Assembly: GCA_045542415.1 (NCBI GenBank)
Contig: JAZQKZ010000066.1
Span: 1-64,000 of the forward strand
Source: UMGS1958 sp045542415
GTDB taxonomy: Bacteria; Bacillota; Clostridia; UBA1381
DNA: 64,000 bases
Direction: 5' to 3'
The notes beneath the pieces were generated by a model that did not search any database, had not been told where the DNA came from, and saw only the letters and a program-made list of their open reading frames with translations. Each line of letters starts with the position of its first letter. Within the stretch, counting starts at the first letter, position 1. The position numbers and the translations under genes were made by a program. Below, piece by piece: positions 43,157-51,394 of the stretch.

Positions 43157-44419
43157 ATGAATTTACCGCATAATATAAAATACATCCTGTCGATATTTGA
43201 CGGATATACTACCTTTATTCACGGAAGAGCAGTCCGTGAGCTTCTTATGGGAACCACACCGAAAAAGTGCAGGATTGTCACATCCGCACCGGTGCAGGTA
43301 CTATCCAGAATGTTTCCCGGAGCGTCACCGTCAAAAGGACGGATTCGTGTGAGTGCAGAGGATACAGAGTTGACAATCCTGTCTGCCTCTCCCGATCCCG
43401 GTTACATCTGCTCCATGCAGGATTTTACCATAGATGCCGCTGCATATTCCCCTGTTACAGGCCTTTTTGACAGGCATGGTACTCAATCGGATATAGACAA
43501 CCGTATAATACGTCTTACGGACAATACCGAGGAATGTCTTCGTGCAAATCCTCTGCTTATGGTAAAAGCAATAAGACTTTGTGCAGAGCTTAATTTCACA
43601 CTTGATCCCACCACAGCAGAGCTGATAAAGCGTTGTGCGGATACAATAAAGCGTGTTCACACACGAACGGTAACGTACGAGCTTGAAAAGCTTCTCATGT
43701 CACCTCATCCGGACTATTTCCGTATTCTTCATCAGCTGGGACTGCTGCGATATATCATTCCGCAGCTTGAGAATTGTTTCGGGGAACCACAGAGAAACAA
43801 ATATCATATATATGACGTAGGCGAGCATATCATGAATGCAGTAAAAAACACACCCCGTGATTATATTCTGCGTTGGTCCGCCTTGCTGCATGATGTAGGC
43901 AAGCCATGCTGCTCAAGTACCGACAACAACGGTGTTATTCATTTTTACGGACACCACCGTGAGAGCAGAATCATAGCAGATGATATTCTTCACCGACTCG
44001 GTGTGGCTCACGATTCCATAAAGGAAATACTTACGCTGATAGAAAATCACGATGTCAGGGTAGAGCCTACGGCTTACGCCGTAAAAAAAATGATGTGCCG
44101 CACAGGCGGAGCATTGTTTGAAAAGCTGATGCAGCTTCAGACTGCCGACAACATGGCAAAAAATCCAAAATATTTTACCGAGAAGTACAGACGGATAAAT
44201 AGCGCCTTAAAGATTTCAAAACAGATTATAGAGAGTAATGAGCCGTATCAGTACAGCCAACTTATGGTGAACAGTATTGATTTACAGAAGCACGGCACAA
44301 AGCCGGGAAGAGAAACAAATGAGATAATGCGCACACTGATGGACGAGGTTATTTCAGACCCTGCACGAAACTCAAGAGAATATCTTTTAAAACGTGCCGC
44401 AGAGCTTATGAAGAGATAA
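43157..44419 (+). CDS. CCA tRNA nucleotidyltransferase homologue with degenerate active site and intact HD domain
   Basis: This 420-residue protein has the full layout of a class II CCA-adding enzyme: head (about 15-140), neck/body (140-220), then an HD domain (about 220-340). The catalytic residues are lost. Where enzymes read GGxxRD and DxD, this reads IHGRAVRELL and KKCRIVT. RDFTINA has become QDFTIDA, and the EDPLR segment has become ANPLLMV. The HD site is intact: LLHDVGKP and YGHHRESRI. It may be a metal-dependent phosphohydrolase using the head only for tRNA or nucleotide binding. AAAGGAGG precedes the start. Confidence 0.85.
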   Translation: MNLPHNIKYILSIFDGYTTFIHGRAVRELLMGTTPKKCRIVTSAPVQVLSRMFPGASPSKGRIRVSAEDTELTILSASPDPGYICSMQDFTIDAAAYSPVTGLFDRHGTQSDIDNRIIRLTDNTEECLRANPLLMVKAIRLCAELNFTLDPTTAELIKRCADTIKRVHTRTVTYELEKLLMSPHPDYFRILHQLGLLRYIIPQLENCFGEPQRNKYHIYDVGEHIMNAVKNTPRDYILRWSALLHDVGKPCCSSTDNNGVIHFYGHHRESRIIADDILHRLGVAHDSIKEILTLIENHDVRVEPTAYAVKKMMCRTGGALFEKLMQLQTADNMAKNPKYFTEKYRRINSALKISKQIIESNEPYQYSQLMVNSIDLQKHGTKPGRETNEIMRTLMDEVISDPARNSREYLLKRAAELMKR

Positions 44420-44420
44420 A

Positions 44421-44462
44421 AAAACGAGACCACCCGCAAGTGATCTCGTTCTTTCTTTTTTT
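44421..44462. terminator. bidirectional terminator between the CCA homologue and secG
   Basis: AACGAGA-CCAC and GTG-ATCTCGTT pair around CCGCAA, with A and T runs on both sides. Confidence 0.75.
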
Positions 44463-44463
44463 A

Positions 44464-44706
44464 CTACGCAATAAGTACAACCAGAACCATTGTTGTTATA
44501 AGGAACAGTACTGCTAATGATGTTGTCAGCTTTGTGAACATCTGCTCCTTTGTTGTACCGCCGGCTTTCTTGAAAAATGAATCGCCCATATCTGATGAAG
44601 CACCCTGAATACCTCTCATACCCGGATCCTTACCCTCCTGAGCAAGAACTACGAATATGAGCGCACATGCTACGAGAATGTGAAGTACGATAAATAAAGT
44701 CTGCAT
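44464..44706 (-). CDS. secG: preprotein translocase subunit SecG
   Basis: This 80-residue protein has two membrane helices (about 3-22 and 58-80) separated by a loop with VVLAQEGKDPGMRGIQGASSD, the SecG signature region. It assists SecYE in export. It stands alone with its own promoter and terminator. Confidence 0.92.
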   Translation of the reverse strand: MQTLFIVLHILVACALIFVVLAQEGKDPGMRGIQGASSDMGDSFFKKAGGTTKEQMFTKLTTSLAVLFLITTMVLVVLIA

Positions 44707-44749
44707 TTCGGAAACCTCCTTTTATCCTGAATTAGATATATACTCAAAT

Positions 44750-44777
44750 ATTATATCACATATTTTAAAATATTCAA
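44750..44777 (-). promoter_or_regulatory. secG promoter
   Basis: On the minus strand TTGAAT (44772-44777) and TATAAT (44750-44755) are spaced by 16 bases. Confidence 0.65.
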
Positions 44778-44826
44778 TACCTTTTTCAAAAAAAATTAAA
44801 TTTTTTTAGATTTTTTTTGAAAAATC

Positions 44827-44855
44827 TTTACTTAATATGCGGATTTTGGTATAAT
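44827..44855 (+). promoter_or_regulatory. hflX promoter
   Basis: TTTACT (44827-44832) and TATAAT (44850-44855) have a 17-base spacer, 56 bases before the hflX start. Confidence 0.7.
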
Positions 44856-44911
44856 AGAACAAATACAGCGAATTATAATCACATTATAAATCATATTAAA
44901 GGAAGTAAAAG

Positions 44912-46171
44912 ATGGAAGATCTTAACAAAAAAACAGAACGTGTCATACTCGCCGGAGTCCATACCGGACGTGCAGACCGTATAAATGACACTACCGACGA
45001 GTCTATGGACGAGCTTGAAGAGCTTGTCAAGACTGCCGGAGGCGAGGTTGTCGGAGTGCTTATCCAGAACAAAAGCACTCTCGAAGCAGGCACCTATATG
45101 GGTGAAGGCAAGCTCGAAGAGCTAAAGGAAGCCGTCGAAACGCTTGAAGCGGATCTGGTAGTATTTGATGACGAGCTTTCTCCGGTGCAAACACGAAACA
45201 TCTCCGATTTTTTAGAGGTAAAGGTTCTTGACCGTTCACTGCTGATTCTTGATATATTTGCCATGCGCGCTAAAAGCGGCGAGGGTAAATTACAGGTAGA
45301 GCTTGCACAGCTCAGATACAGATTACCCCGACTGAGGGGACTTGGAACCGTCTTAAGCCGTACCGGTGCAGGAATCGGTACACGAGGTCCCGGCGAAACA
45401 CGTCTCGAATCGGACAGACGTCATATCAGACGCAGAATCGGTGCATTAGAGGAGCAAATAAAGGAGCTGAAAAAGCATCGTTCGCTGATACACGACAGAC
45501 GCAAAAAGGACGGTGTAATCACCGCCGCACTTGTGGGATACACCAATGCCGGAAAATCCACGCTTTTAAATGCACTCACCAATGCAGATGTATTTGCGGA
45601 GGACAAGCTTTTTGCAACTCTGGACCCGACCTCACGGGCAATTATCCTTGAGGATAACCGACAGGTATTGCTTGTCGATACTGTCGGATTCATACGCAAG
45701 CTGCCGCATCATCTTGTCGAGGCTTTTAAATCAACTCTTGAGGAAGCGGTTGTTGCAGATGTACTTTTGCATGTAATCGACTCATCAAGTCCCGAAATGG
45801 AAAATCAGATGTATGTTGTCGAAAACGTGTTAAAGGATATAGGTGCATCAGGAAAACCGGAAATATGCGTATTTAACAAGTGCGACAAGTCGGGCAGACC
45901 GGCAATCACTCGCAGCGGCACCAATGTATATATAAGTGCAAAAACAGGCGAGAATCTTGATAAGCTCATTGAGGTTTTATCAGACACTGCTCCGGGCAGA
46001 AAGAAAAAGGTCAGTGCTGTTATTCCCTACAGCGAGGGACAGCTTGTAAGCGAGTTGCACGAGACTCAGAAAGTTATAAGCGAAGACTATGGTGCCGAGG
46101 GTACGGTCATGGAGCTTATGGTTGATGAGCGTATGTATGACCGCTTGAAGAATTATATAAAAAAGGATTAA
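44912..46171 (+). CDS. hflX: ribosome-associated GTPase HflX
   Basis: HflX splits stalled or antibiotic-bound ribosomes. The 419-residue protein has the N-terminal HflX domain with GTYMGEGKLEEL and the conserved GIGTRGPGETRLESDRR, a coiled linker, then a G domain with GYTNAGKSTLLNAL (P-loop), FATLDPTSR, DTVGFIRKLPHHL and NKCD. It precedes the YigZ gene by four bases, forming an operon that may continue to trxA. Confidence 0.96.
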   Translation: MEDLNKKTERVILAGVHTGRADRINDTTDESMDELEELVKTAGGEVVGVLIQNKSTLEAGTYMGEGKLEELKEAVETLEADLVVFDDELSPVQTRNISDFLEVKVLDRSLLILDIFAMRAKSGEGKLQVELAQLRYRLPRLRGLGTVLSRTGAGIGTRGPGETRLESDRRHIRRRIGALEEQIKELKKHRSLIHDRRKKDGVITAALVGYTNAGKSTLLNALTNADVFAEDKLFATLDPTSRAIILEDNRQVLLVDTVGFIRKLPHHLVEAFKSTLEEAVVADVLLHVIDSSSPEMENQMYVVENVLKDIGASGKPEICVFNKCDKSGRPAITRSGTNVYISAKTGENLDKLIEVLSDTAPGRKKKVSAVIPYSEGQLVSELHETQKVISEDYGAEGTVMELMVDERMYDRLKNYIKKD

Positions 46172-46175
46172 GAAA

Positions 46176-46814
46176 ATGTCAAAAAAGGATTGCTATAAAA
46201 CAATCAGCCACGAAGCACAGACGCTTCTGGTCGAAAAGAAATCGAAGTTTATTGCCAATGTAAAGCCCGTAGATAACGAGGCAGACGCATTGGAGTACTT
46301 AGCGGCAATGCGAAGCAAATATTCCGATGCAAGACACAATGTATATGCATATGTCATTGACGAGAACAACATATTCCGCTACAGTGACGACGGCGAGCCG
46401 GGCGGCACAGCCGGAATGCCCGTGCTTGACGCAATACGCAAGGCAGGAATTGTAGATGCAATTGTTGTTGTGACCCGCTATTTCGGCGGTACGCTTCTGG
46501 GAACGGGCGGTCTTGTCCATGCATATTCGTCATCTGCATCAAGCGGACTCAATGCAGCTAAAATTATAATAAGGGAAAAGTGCAATATTGTCGATGTAAA
46601 GGTTGATTACACGCTTGCAGGAAAGATACAGTATATGTTAGGCAATGATGGGTATGATACTGAGGATGTTATATATGAGAACGAAGTGACATTCAAGGTA
46701 ATTTGCTCACTTGACGGCACCGACAATTTCATTTCAAAAGTAACAGACCTTACAAATGGCAGAGCGATTTGCAAGGTTACTGATACAAAATATGTAGATA
46801 AAGACGCAGAGTAA
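46176..46814 (+). CDS. yigZ: YigZ/IMPACT family protein
   Basis: This 212-residue protein has the IMPACT N-terminal domain (RHNVYAYV, YSDDGEPGGTAGMP, VVTRYFGGTLLGTGGLV) and a C-terminal DUF1949-type domain. The family is linked to translation control and proline dipeptide cleavage in some bacteria, but the biochemical role is not settled. It lies between hflX and trxA with very short gaps. Confidence 0.92.
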   Translation: MSKKDCYKTISHEAQTLLVEKKSKFIANVKPVDNEADALEYLAAMRSKYSDARHNVYAYVIDENNIFRYSDDGEPGGTAGMPVLDAIRKAGIVDAIVVVTRYFGGTLLGTGGLVHAYSSSASSGLNAAKIIIREKCNIVDVKVDYTLAGKIQYMLGNDGYDTEDVIYENEVTFKVICSLDGTDNFISKVTDLTNGRAICKVTDTKYVDKDAE

Positions 46815-46829
46815 CAAGGAGGAAGTAAT

Positions 46830-47147
46830 ATGGAGATTACATTAACATCAGCTAATTTTGATGCAGAGGTTATGAAGACAAATATGCCGGTATTGGTAGA
46901 TTTCTGGGCAACATGGTGCGGTCCGTGCCGAATGGTTGGACCGGTTATTGAGGAGCTTGCACAGGAATATGCAGGCAAAGCAAAGATATGCAAGGTAAAC
47001 GTAGATGAAAACGGTCCTATCAGTGCTGCATACGGAATTGTTTCAATTCCTACGGTGTTGATTTTCAAGGATGGTAAGGTAGTTGACAAGCTTGTGGGAG
47101 CACACAGCTTTGACGATTATGCTGATATTCTTGATAAGTGGATGTGA
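46830..47147 (+). CDS. trxA: thioredoxin
   Basis: This is a 105-residue classical thioredoxin, a cytoplasmic disulfide reductant. It has the active site WCGPCRM (about 31-37), preceded by VDFWATW, and the cis-proline SIPTVLIF. AAGGAGG precedes the start. It is the last gene before a strong hairpin. Confidence 0.96.
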   Translation: MEITLTSANFDAEVMKTNMPVLVDFWATWCGPCRMVGPVIEELAQEYAGKAKICKVNVDENGPISAAYGIVSIPTVLIFKDGKVVDKLVGAHSFDDYADILDKWM

Positions 47148-47150
47148 TTT

Positions 47151-47180
47151 AAGACGGAGCAGTCGCTCCGTCTTTTTTTG
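47151..47180 (+). terminator. terminator after trxA
   Basis: The stem AAGACGGAGC / GCTCCGTCTT with an AGTC loop is followed by seven T. Confidence 0.92.
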
Positions 47181-47210
47181 CGGTATTACTCCCGGTTTAT
47201 GAGTTGTCTT

Positions 47211-47227
47211 TAAATTATGGTTTATAT
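47211..47227. repeat. half copy of the dispersed palindromic repeat
   Basis: AAATTATGGTTTA matches the left arm of the full repeats and has no right arm. It lies between the trxA terminator and the next gene. Confidence 0.4.
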
Positions 47228-47321
47228 TAACATCCCCCAAAAATCCCGACTTCACTATTGACAAATAAACCACATCATGATATCCTAAATATAACAATTC
47301 AACACAGAGGAGTACAACAAA

Positions 47322-47879
47322 ATGACCATTGAACTATTAAAATACTACGCTCCGGCAATTTTTATATTTGCTGTCGCCGCCGTAGTTATATGGTATTTCT
47401 TCATAAGCCGTTTTCTTGATATGGTGCTTTTCAAGCTCGGCTATCGCCGCTTTTCATCATACCACGACGAAAAACGTGGAATGAACGAGCATATACGCCT
47501 GGTGCGGCGTACGTTTAAACGCTCTCAAAAATTTAAAAGAAAATATTTCTTCCGCCTGCTTACCGACAGCAGCGGAGAAATTGATATTGAAGAAAGGGAT
47601 AACAAGCGATATTTCCGTTTGCTATGTCTTAACACAGGCGAAAAAAAGCAGATGAGCGAAAACTGGCTTATTGAAGCATTATATTTCGGCATCATCTCAA
47701 ATGCAGAGTTAAAAAAGGACTCTGTCGAGCTTGTCGAGGACAGATATACCGACGAGGTTCCGGAATACAACAAAAAGGTCGGAGATGTCAGCTATTTCAA
47801 TATGATTATAGGAATGTATTCCGACTGGTCAATCGTTCAGATGGATGTTGAATCTCTTAATAAACAGTTTTATGAATAA
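47322..47879 (+). CDS. membrane-anchored protein of unknown function
   Basis: This 185-residue protein has one N-terminal membrane helix (about 10-30), a strongly basic segment (about 36-80, with KRSQKFKRKYFFR), then an acidic, aromatic-rich soluble domain. No motif was recognised. It has its own upstream spacer and a terminator, and GAGG before the ATG, so it is probably a real single gene. Confidence 0.6.
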   Translation: MTIELLKYYAPAIFIFAVAAVVIWYFFISRFLDMVLFKLGYRRFSSYHDEKRGMNEHIRLVRRTFKRSQKFKRKYFFRLLTDSSGEIDIEERDNKRYFRLLCLNTGEKKQMSENWLIEALYFGIISNAELKKDSVELVEDRYTDEVPEYNKKVGDVSYFNMIIGMYSDWSIVQMDVESLNKQFYE

Positions 47880-47889
47880 ACCTCAACAG

Positions 47890-47920
47890 CGGATGCAATT
47901 TAAGCTTGCATCCGTTTTTT
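47890..47920 (+). terminator. terminator after the unknown membrane-anchored gene
   Basis: The stem CGGATGCAA / TTGCATCCG is followed by six T. Confidence 0.88.
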
Positions 47921-47925
47921 GGACG

Positions 47926-47960
47926 CAAAAAAACACCCGGTTTCTTTTGAAACCGGGTGT
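47926..47960 (-). terminator. terminator after rpmF
   Basis: The stem ACACCCGGTTTC / GAAACCGGGTGT is followed by seven T on the minus strand. Confidence 0.9.
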
Positions 47961-47975
47961 AATTAACAAGCCGAA

Positions 47976-48155
47976 TTAATCCTCAACCTTGATAATTTCC
48001 TTGCCGTTGTAATAACCGCAAGCCTTACAAACTTTATGAGGCATCTTAAACTCGTGACACTTCGGACACTCCACCATGTTCGGTGCTGTGAGCTTCCAGT
48101 TTGCACGTCTGCTGTTTCTTCTGGCTTTTGATACTTTATTCTTAGGTACTGCCAT
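47976..48155 (-). CDS. rpmF: 50S ribosomal protein L32
   Basis: This 59-residue protein, MAVPKNKVSKARRNSRRA and onward, has a zinc ribbon (CPKC and CKAC). L32 is a late large-subunit protein. It follows the yceD-type gene by 27 bases, a pairing conserved across bacteria. Confidence 0.95.
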   Translation of the reverse strand: MAVPKNKVSKARRNSRRANWKLTAPNMVECPKCHEFKMPHKVCKACGYYNGKEIIKVED

Positions 48156-48182
48156 TGTTACACCTCCATAAAATTACTCTAA

Positions 48183-48689
48183 TTAATCGTTCTTCATTAA
48201 ATCTGCCAGTCCTGCCCATCTCGGATCTATGAACTCCTTGTCGCAGTCACATTCTCCCTCGTTGAGATCACAGCCGCACTTCGGGCAGAGACCTTTACAG
48301 TCATCTGCACAAAGATATTTACCGTCTATGTTCATCAGAAGATTGTCATAAACTACTCCGTCAAGCTCAATGGTATGCCCGTCAAATGTTATTACTTCAT
48401 CATCTGTCGGCGTACCGTCCTCCGCACGGACAAAATGCTCGTCTATGGAAAATTCCGTATCGACATCGATATCAGCAAGACAGCGTCCGCACTGCGTGCC
48501 TAATACTGTCGTGATATCTGCCTTCAACTGCAAAGATTTGCCGTTATTTACAATCGTTCCGCTTACCGTAACAGGTGCTTCGAGCGTAAACTCTTCGCCG
48601 CCAAACTCAAACGGAGCAATTTCTATTTCACCGCTAACCTCTAATTTTCCGCCGAACTCTTTAAGTATGCTTGATACATCAATAATCAT
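48183..48689 (-). CDS. yceD: YceD/DUF177 family protein
   Basis: This 168-residue protein has CGRCL in the middle and the end CKGLCPKCGCDLNEGEC, the cysteine pattern of DUF177. Homologues affect 23S rRNA accumulation and, in plants, rRNA processing. It sits between rplL and rpmF, so expression is probably tied to ribosomal protein genes. Confidence 0.92.
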   Translation of the reverse strand: MIIDVSSILKEFGGKLEVSGEIEIAPFEFGGEEFTLEAPVTVSGTIVNNGKSLQLKADITTVLGTQCGRCLADIDVDTEFSIDEHFVRAEDGTPTDDEVITFDGHTIELDGVVYDNLLMNIDGKYLCADDCKGLCPKCGCDLNEGECDCDKEFIDPRWAGLADLMKND

Positions 48690-48719
48690 AATTCACCTGG
48701 CACAAAAATCAGAGCAAAA

Positions 48720-49091
48720 TTACTTTAATTCAACCTTAGCGCCAGCCTCTTCTAACTTAGCCTTCATTGACTCAGCCTCTTCCTTAGCTACGCCTTCCTT
48801 GAGTGTCTTCGGTGCACCGTCAACTAACTCCTTAGCTTCCTTTAAGCCTAAGCCTGTTAACTCACGAACAACCTTGATTACGCCTAACTTCTTAGCACCA
48901 GCGTCTGCTAATACTACGTCGAAGTCTGACTTCTCAGCACCTGCTGCTGCACCGTCGCCAGCTGCTGCTGCTACCATAACCGGAGCTGCTGCTGATACGC
49001 CGAACTCTTCTTCCATCATCTTTACTAACTCTGCAACTTCTAATAACTTTAACTCCTTGATTGAATCAAGAATTGCATTTAAATCTGCCAT
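48720..49091 (-). CDS. rplL: 50S ribosomal protein L7/L12
   Basis: L7/L12 forms the stalk that recruits translation GTPases. The 123-residue product has the N-terminal dimerisation helix, an Ala/Gly-rich hinge (AAAPVMVAAAAGDGAAAG) and a C-terminal domain with GLGLKEAKELVDGAPKTLKEG. The next gene is yceD and not rpoB, which is unusual. Confidence 0.97.
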   Translation of the reverse strand: MADLNAILDSIKELKLLEVAELVKMMEEEFGVSAAAPVMVAAAAGDGAAAGAEKSDFDVVLADAGAKKLGVIKVVRELTGLGLKEAKELVDGAPKTLKEGVAKEEAESMKAKLEEAGAKVELK

Positions 49092-49145
49092 TGTAATATC
49101 CTCCTATTAAATAGATTTACTTTTTGTTTGTTTTGTTTTTTCTAA

Positions 49146-49778
49146 TTATTCAGCATCTGCTGCCGGAGCCGCCTCTGCTGCTGCCTCTGCCGGAGCCTCT
49201 TCAGCTGCCGGAGCTTCTTCAGCCGGTGCAGCCTCCTCTGCCGGAGCTGCCTCTGCTGCCTTCTTTGCTATTAAATCAGCAATTTCCTCGCCACCCTCTA
49301 CGATAGTATTGAGTAAACGAACGAGGTTTGATGCCGGAGCATTCAAGCTGCCCATCATCTTTGCGATGAGTGTTTCCATGTTCGGTGTTGCAGCTAATGT
49401 CTTTAACTCGTCTAATGACATTACAGCACCATCCATGAAGCCTGACTTTAACTCGAGCTTATTGTTCTTCTTAGCATAGTCTGCTAAAACCTTTGCCGGA
49501 GCAACTGCGTCCTCTGATGATACAGCGATAGCTGTCGGACCGTGAAGTACCTCATCAAGACCGCTGAGACCAATCTCCTCTGTTGCAAGCTTTAAGATTG
49601 TGTTCTTAATAACGAAATACTTACAACCTGCTGCTCTTAACTGGTTACGAAGATCTGTATCCTCCTCAACTGTTAAACCTCTGTAGTCAACGAGCACACC
49701 TGTCTGAGCTGCCTTTAAAACCTCAGCAACCTCAGCAACCTGTGCTTTCTTTGCTTCTAAAACCTTTGCGCTTGGCAT
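49146..49778 (-). CDS. rplJ: 50S ribosomal protein L10 with Ala/Pro/Glu tail
   Basis: L10 anchors the L7/L12 stalk to 23S rRNA. The 210-residue protein has the usual N-terminal domain (GVLVDYRGLTVEEDTDLRNQL) and the stalk-binding helix. It then ends in about 38 residues of repeated PAEEA-type sequence, making it longer than the common 165-175. A leader with a hairpin terminator precedes it. Confidence 0.97.
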   Translation of the reverse strand: MPSAKVLEAKKAQVAEVAEVLKAAQTGVLVDYRGLTVEEDTDLRNQLRAAGCKYFVIKNTILKLATEEIGLSGLDEVLHGPTAIAVSSEDAVAPAKVLADYAKKNNKLELKSGFMDGAVMSLDELKTLAATPNMETLIAKMMGSLNAPASNLVRLLNTIVEGGEEIADLIAKKAAEAAPAEEAAPAEEAPAAEEAPAEAAAEAAPAADAE

Positions 49779-49789
49779 ATTGTATTCAC

Positions 49790-49940
49790 CTCCTATGAAT
49801 TATTACCTTTGAAAATCCAAAAGTAATGTTCATAAAAAAACACCCTCTTATGCATAGACATAGAGGGGTCGTAACAATCATTACTGACATCCTCGGCAGG
49901 ACTTCCGCTATTGCCGCCTGCTGTCTAGGGATTTTCAACA
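49790..49940 (-). promoter_or_regulatory. L10 leader of rplJ-rplL
   Basis: The transcript upstream of rplJ has the conserved pairing pattern of the L10 leader. AATCCCTAGACAGCAGGC and later CCTGCCGAGGATGT-type segments form a long stem with an internal kink where L10(L12)4 binds. It ends in an intrinsic terminator. Excess L10 would bind and stop transcription. Matching to the described L10 leader is by eye. Confidence 0.8.
49833..49868 (-). terminator. attenuator hairpin in the L10 leader
   Basis: On the minus strand ACCCCTCT and AGAGGGTG pair around a 16-20 base loop and are followed by seven T, about 55 bases before rplJ. Confidence 0.8.
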
Positions 49941-49946
49941 TGTAGT

Positions 49947-49975
49947 ATTATAACACGGACAAGTGTTTTTGTCAA
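49947..49975 (-). promoter_or_regulatory. rplJ promoter
   Basis: On the minus strand TTGACA (49970-49975) and TATAAT (49947-49952) have a 17-base spacer, a perfect consensus. Confidence 0.88.
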
Positions 49976-50115
49976 GAGCTGTAGTGTCTTTTTATGAAAT
50001 CATTTTATACATATTTTTATGTATTTATATCGCAGTTTTTGTTGGTTTTTACATTTGAATTTATTGCTCTGATGGTATATATTTATAAGTATAATTATAG
50101 AGGGAGGACACTTCA

Positions 50116-50583
50116 ATGATAATAAGACGTGCAGTAAAAGACGACATTGAAGAAATAAACCGCCTGCTACGTCAGGTACTTGAGGTACATGCCGACGGCA
50201 GACCGGATATTTTCATCAGCGGACGCAAGAAATACACCGACGATGAGCTGCTTGACATATTAAGCGACGACAGCACACCTATATATGTTGCAGTAAGTGA
50301 TAACTCTGTTGTCGGATACGCATTCTGTGTCTATCAAATTACAAAGGACAACAACATTCTCCGGGACAGAACAGTGCTTTTCATTGACGATTTATGCGTA
50401 GATGAGGAATGCCGGGGTCAACATATCGGAACACAGATATTTGAATATATTTCGGCTATAGCAAAGGAAAACAACTGTGATGCAATCACGCTTAATGTCT
50501 GGGCATTTAACGAGAGTGCATTGAAATTTTACGAGAGCTGCGGATTCTCGCCGTTGAAATTTGTTATGGAGAAGAAAATGTGA
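50116..50583 (+). CDS. GNAT-family N-acetyltransferase
   Basis: This 155-residue acetyltransferase has the acetyl-CoA-binding motif ECRGQHIGTQIFEY, preceded by FIDDLCVDEE, and the end NVWAFNESALKFYESCGF, typical of RimI-like GNATs. The substrate is unknown. It is the only plus-strand gene among the ribosomal protein genes here, separating rplA from rplJ. GAGGGAGGA precedes the start. Confidence 0.88.
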   Translation: MIIRRAVKDDIEEINRLLRQVLEVHADGRPDIFISGRKKYTDDELLDILSDDSTPIYVAVSDNSVVGYAFCVYQITKDNNILRDRTVLFIDDLCVDEECRGQHIGTQIFEYISAIAKENNCDAITLNVWAFNESALKFYESCGFSPLKFVMEKKM

Positions 50584-50589
50584 TACATC

Positions 50590-50622
50590 AAAAAGGACAT
50601 CGCAAATGCGATGTCCTTTTGC
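50590..50622. terminator. bidirectional terminator between the GNAT gene and rplA
   Basis: The stem AAAAGGACATCGCA / TGCGATGTCCTTTT has A/T runs on both sides. Confidence 0.88.
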
Positions 50623-50642
50623 TTGCTTAATAATCGGATAGA

Positions 50643-51335
50643 TTAGTTAATCTTTGCAGCGTTGATCTTGATTCCAGGACCCATTGTTGAAGCGATTACT
50701 ACACTTCTTAAGTACTGACCCTTTGCTGCTGACGGCTTAGCCTTTACGATAGCTTCCATAAGTGTTGAGAAGTTATCCTGGAGCTTCTGTGAGCCGAATG
50801 ATGCCTTACCGATCGGGCAGTGAATGATGTTTGTCTTATCAAGTCTGTACTCGATCTTACCTGCCTTAATCTCAGCTACTGCCTTTGCAACGTCCATAGT
50901 AACTGTACCAGCCTTCGGTGACGGCATTAAGCCCTTCGGACCTAAAACCTTACCTAAACGACCAACAACACCCATCATATCCGGTGTAGCTACTACTACG
51001 TCGAAATCAAACCAGTTTTCCTTCTGAATCTTCTCTACGAGATCCATCTCGCCTACATAATCAGCACCTGCTGCCTGAGCCTCGTCAGCCTTCGGTCCCT
51101 TAGCAAATACTAATACCTTTACGCTCTTACCTGTACCGTGCGGTAAAACGATAGCGCCTCTTACCTGCTGGTCAGCGTGTCTTGAGTCAACACCTAACTT
51201 TACATGTACTTCGATTGTCTCGTCAAACTTAGCCTTTGCTGTCTTTGTGATGAGCTCCATAGCCTCTGAAACGTCATATAACTTTGACTTCTCAACGAGC
51301 TTTGCAGTCTCCTTATACTTCTTTCCTCTAAACAT
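50643..51335 (-). CDS. rplA: 50S ribosomal protein L1
   Basis: L1 forms the mobile stalk near the E site and represses its own operon in several bacteria. The 230-residue product contains LPHGTGKSVKVLVFAKG, PDMMGVVGRLGKVLGPKGLMPSPKAGTV-type sequence and the end SSTMGPGIKI-like. It is last in rpmG-secE-nusG-rplK-rplA, with a terminator after it. Confidence 0.98.
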   Translation of the reverse strand: MFRGKKYKETAKLVEKSKLYDVSEAMELITKTAKAKFDETIEVHVKLGVDSRHADQQVRGAIVLPHGTGKSVKVLVFAKGPKADEAQAAGADYVGEMDLVEKIQKENWFDFDVVVATPDMMGVVGRLGKVLGPKGLMPSPKAGTVTMDVAKAVAEIKAGKIEYRLDKTNIIHCPIGKASFGSQKLQDNFSTLMEAIVKAKPSAAKGQYLRSVVIASTMGPGIKINAAKIN

Positions 51336-51394
51336 TTAAATTATCCTCCTTCGTGGTCAAGCAAAACTTTCGTTTCTCCCACTTATTCTAACAA

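Noticed and set aside
48370..49110. Plus-strand 246-codon open frame opposite yceD and rplL
   Set aside because: It is antisense to two conserved genes, has a Ser/Ala-rich shadow composition and no ribosome binding site.
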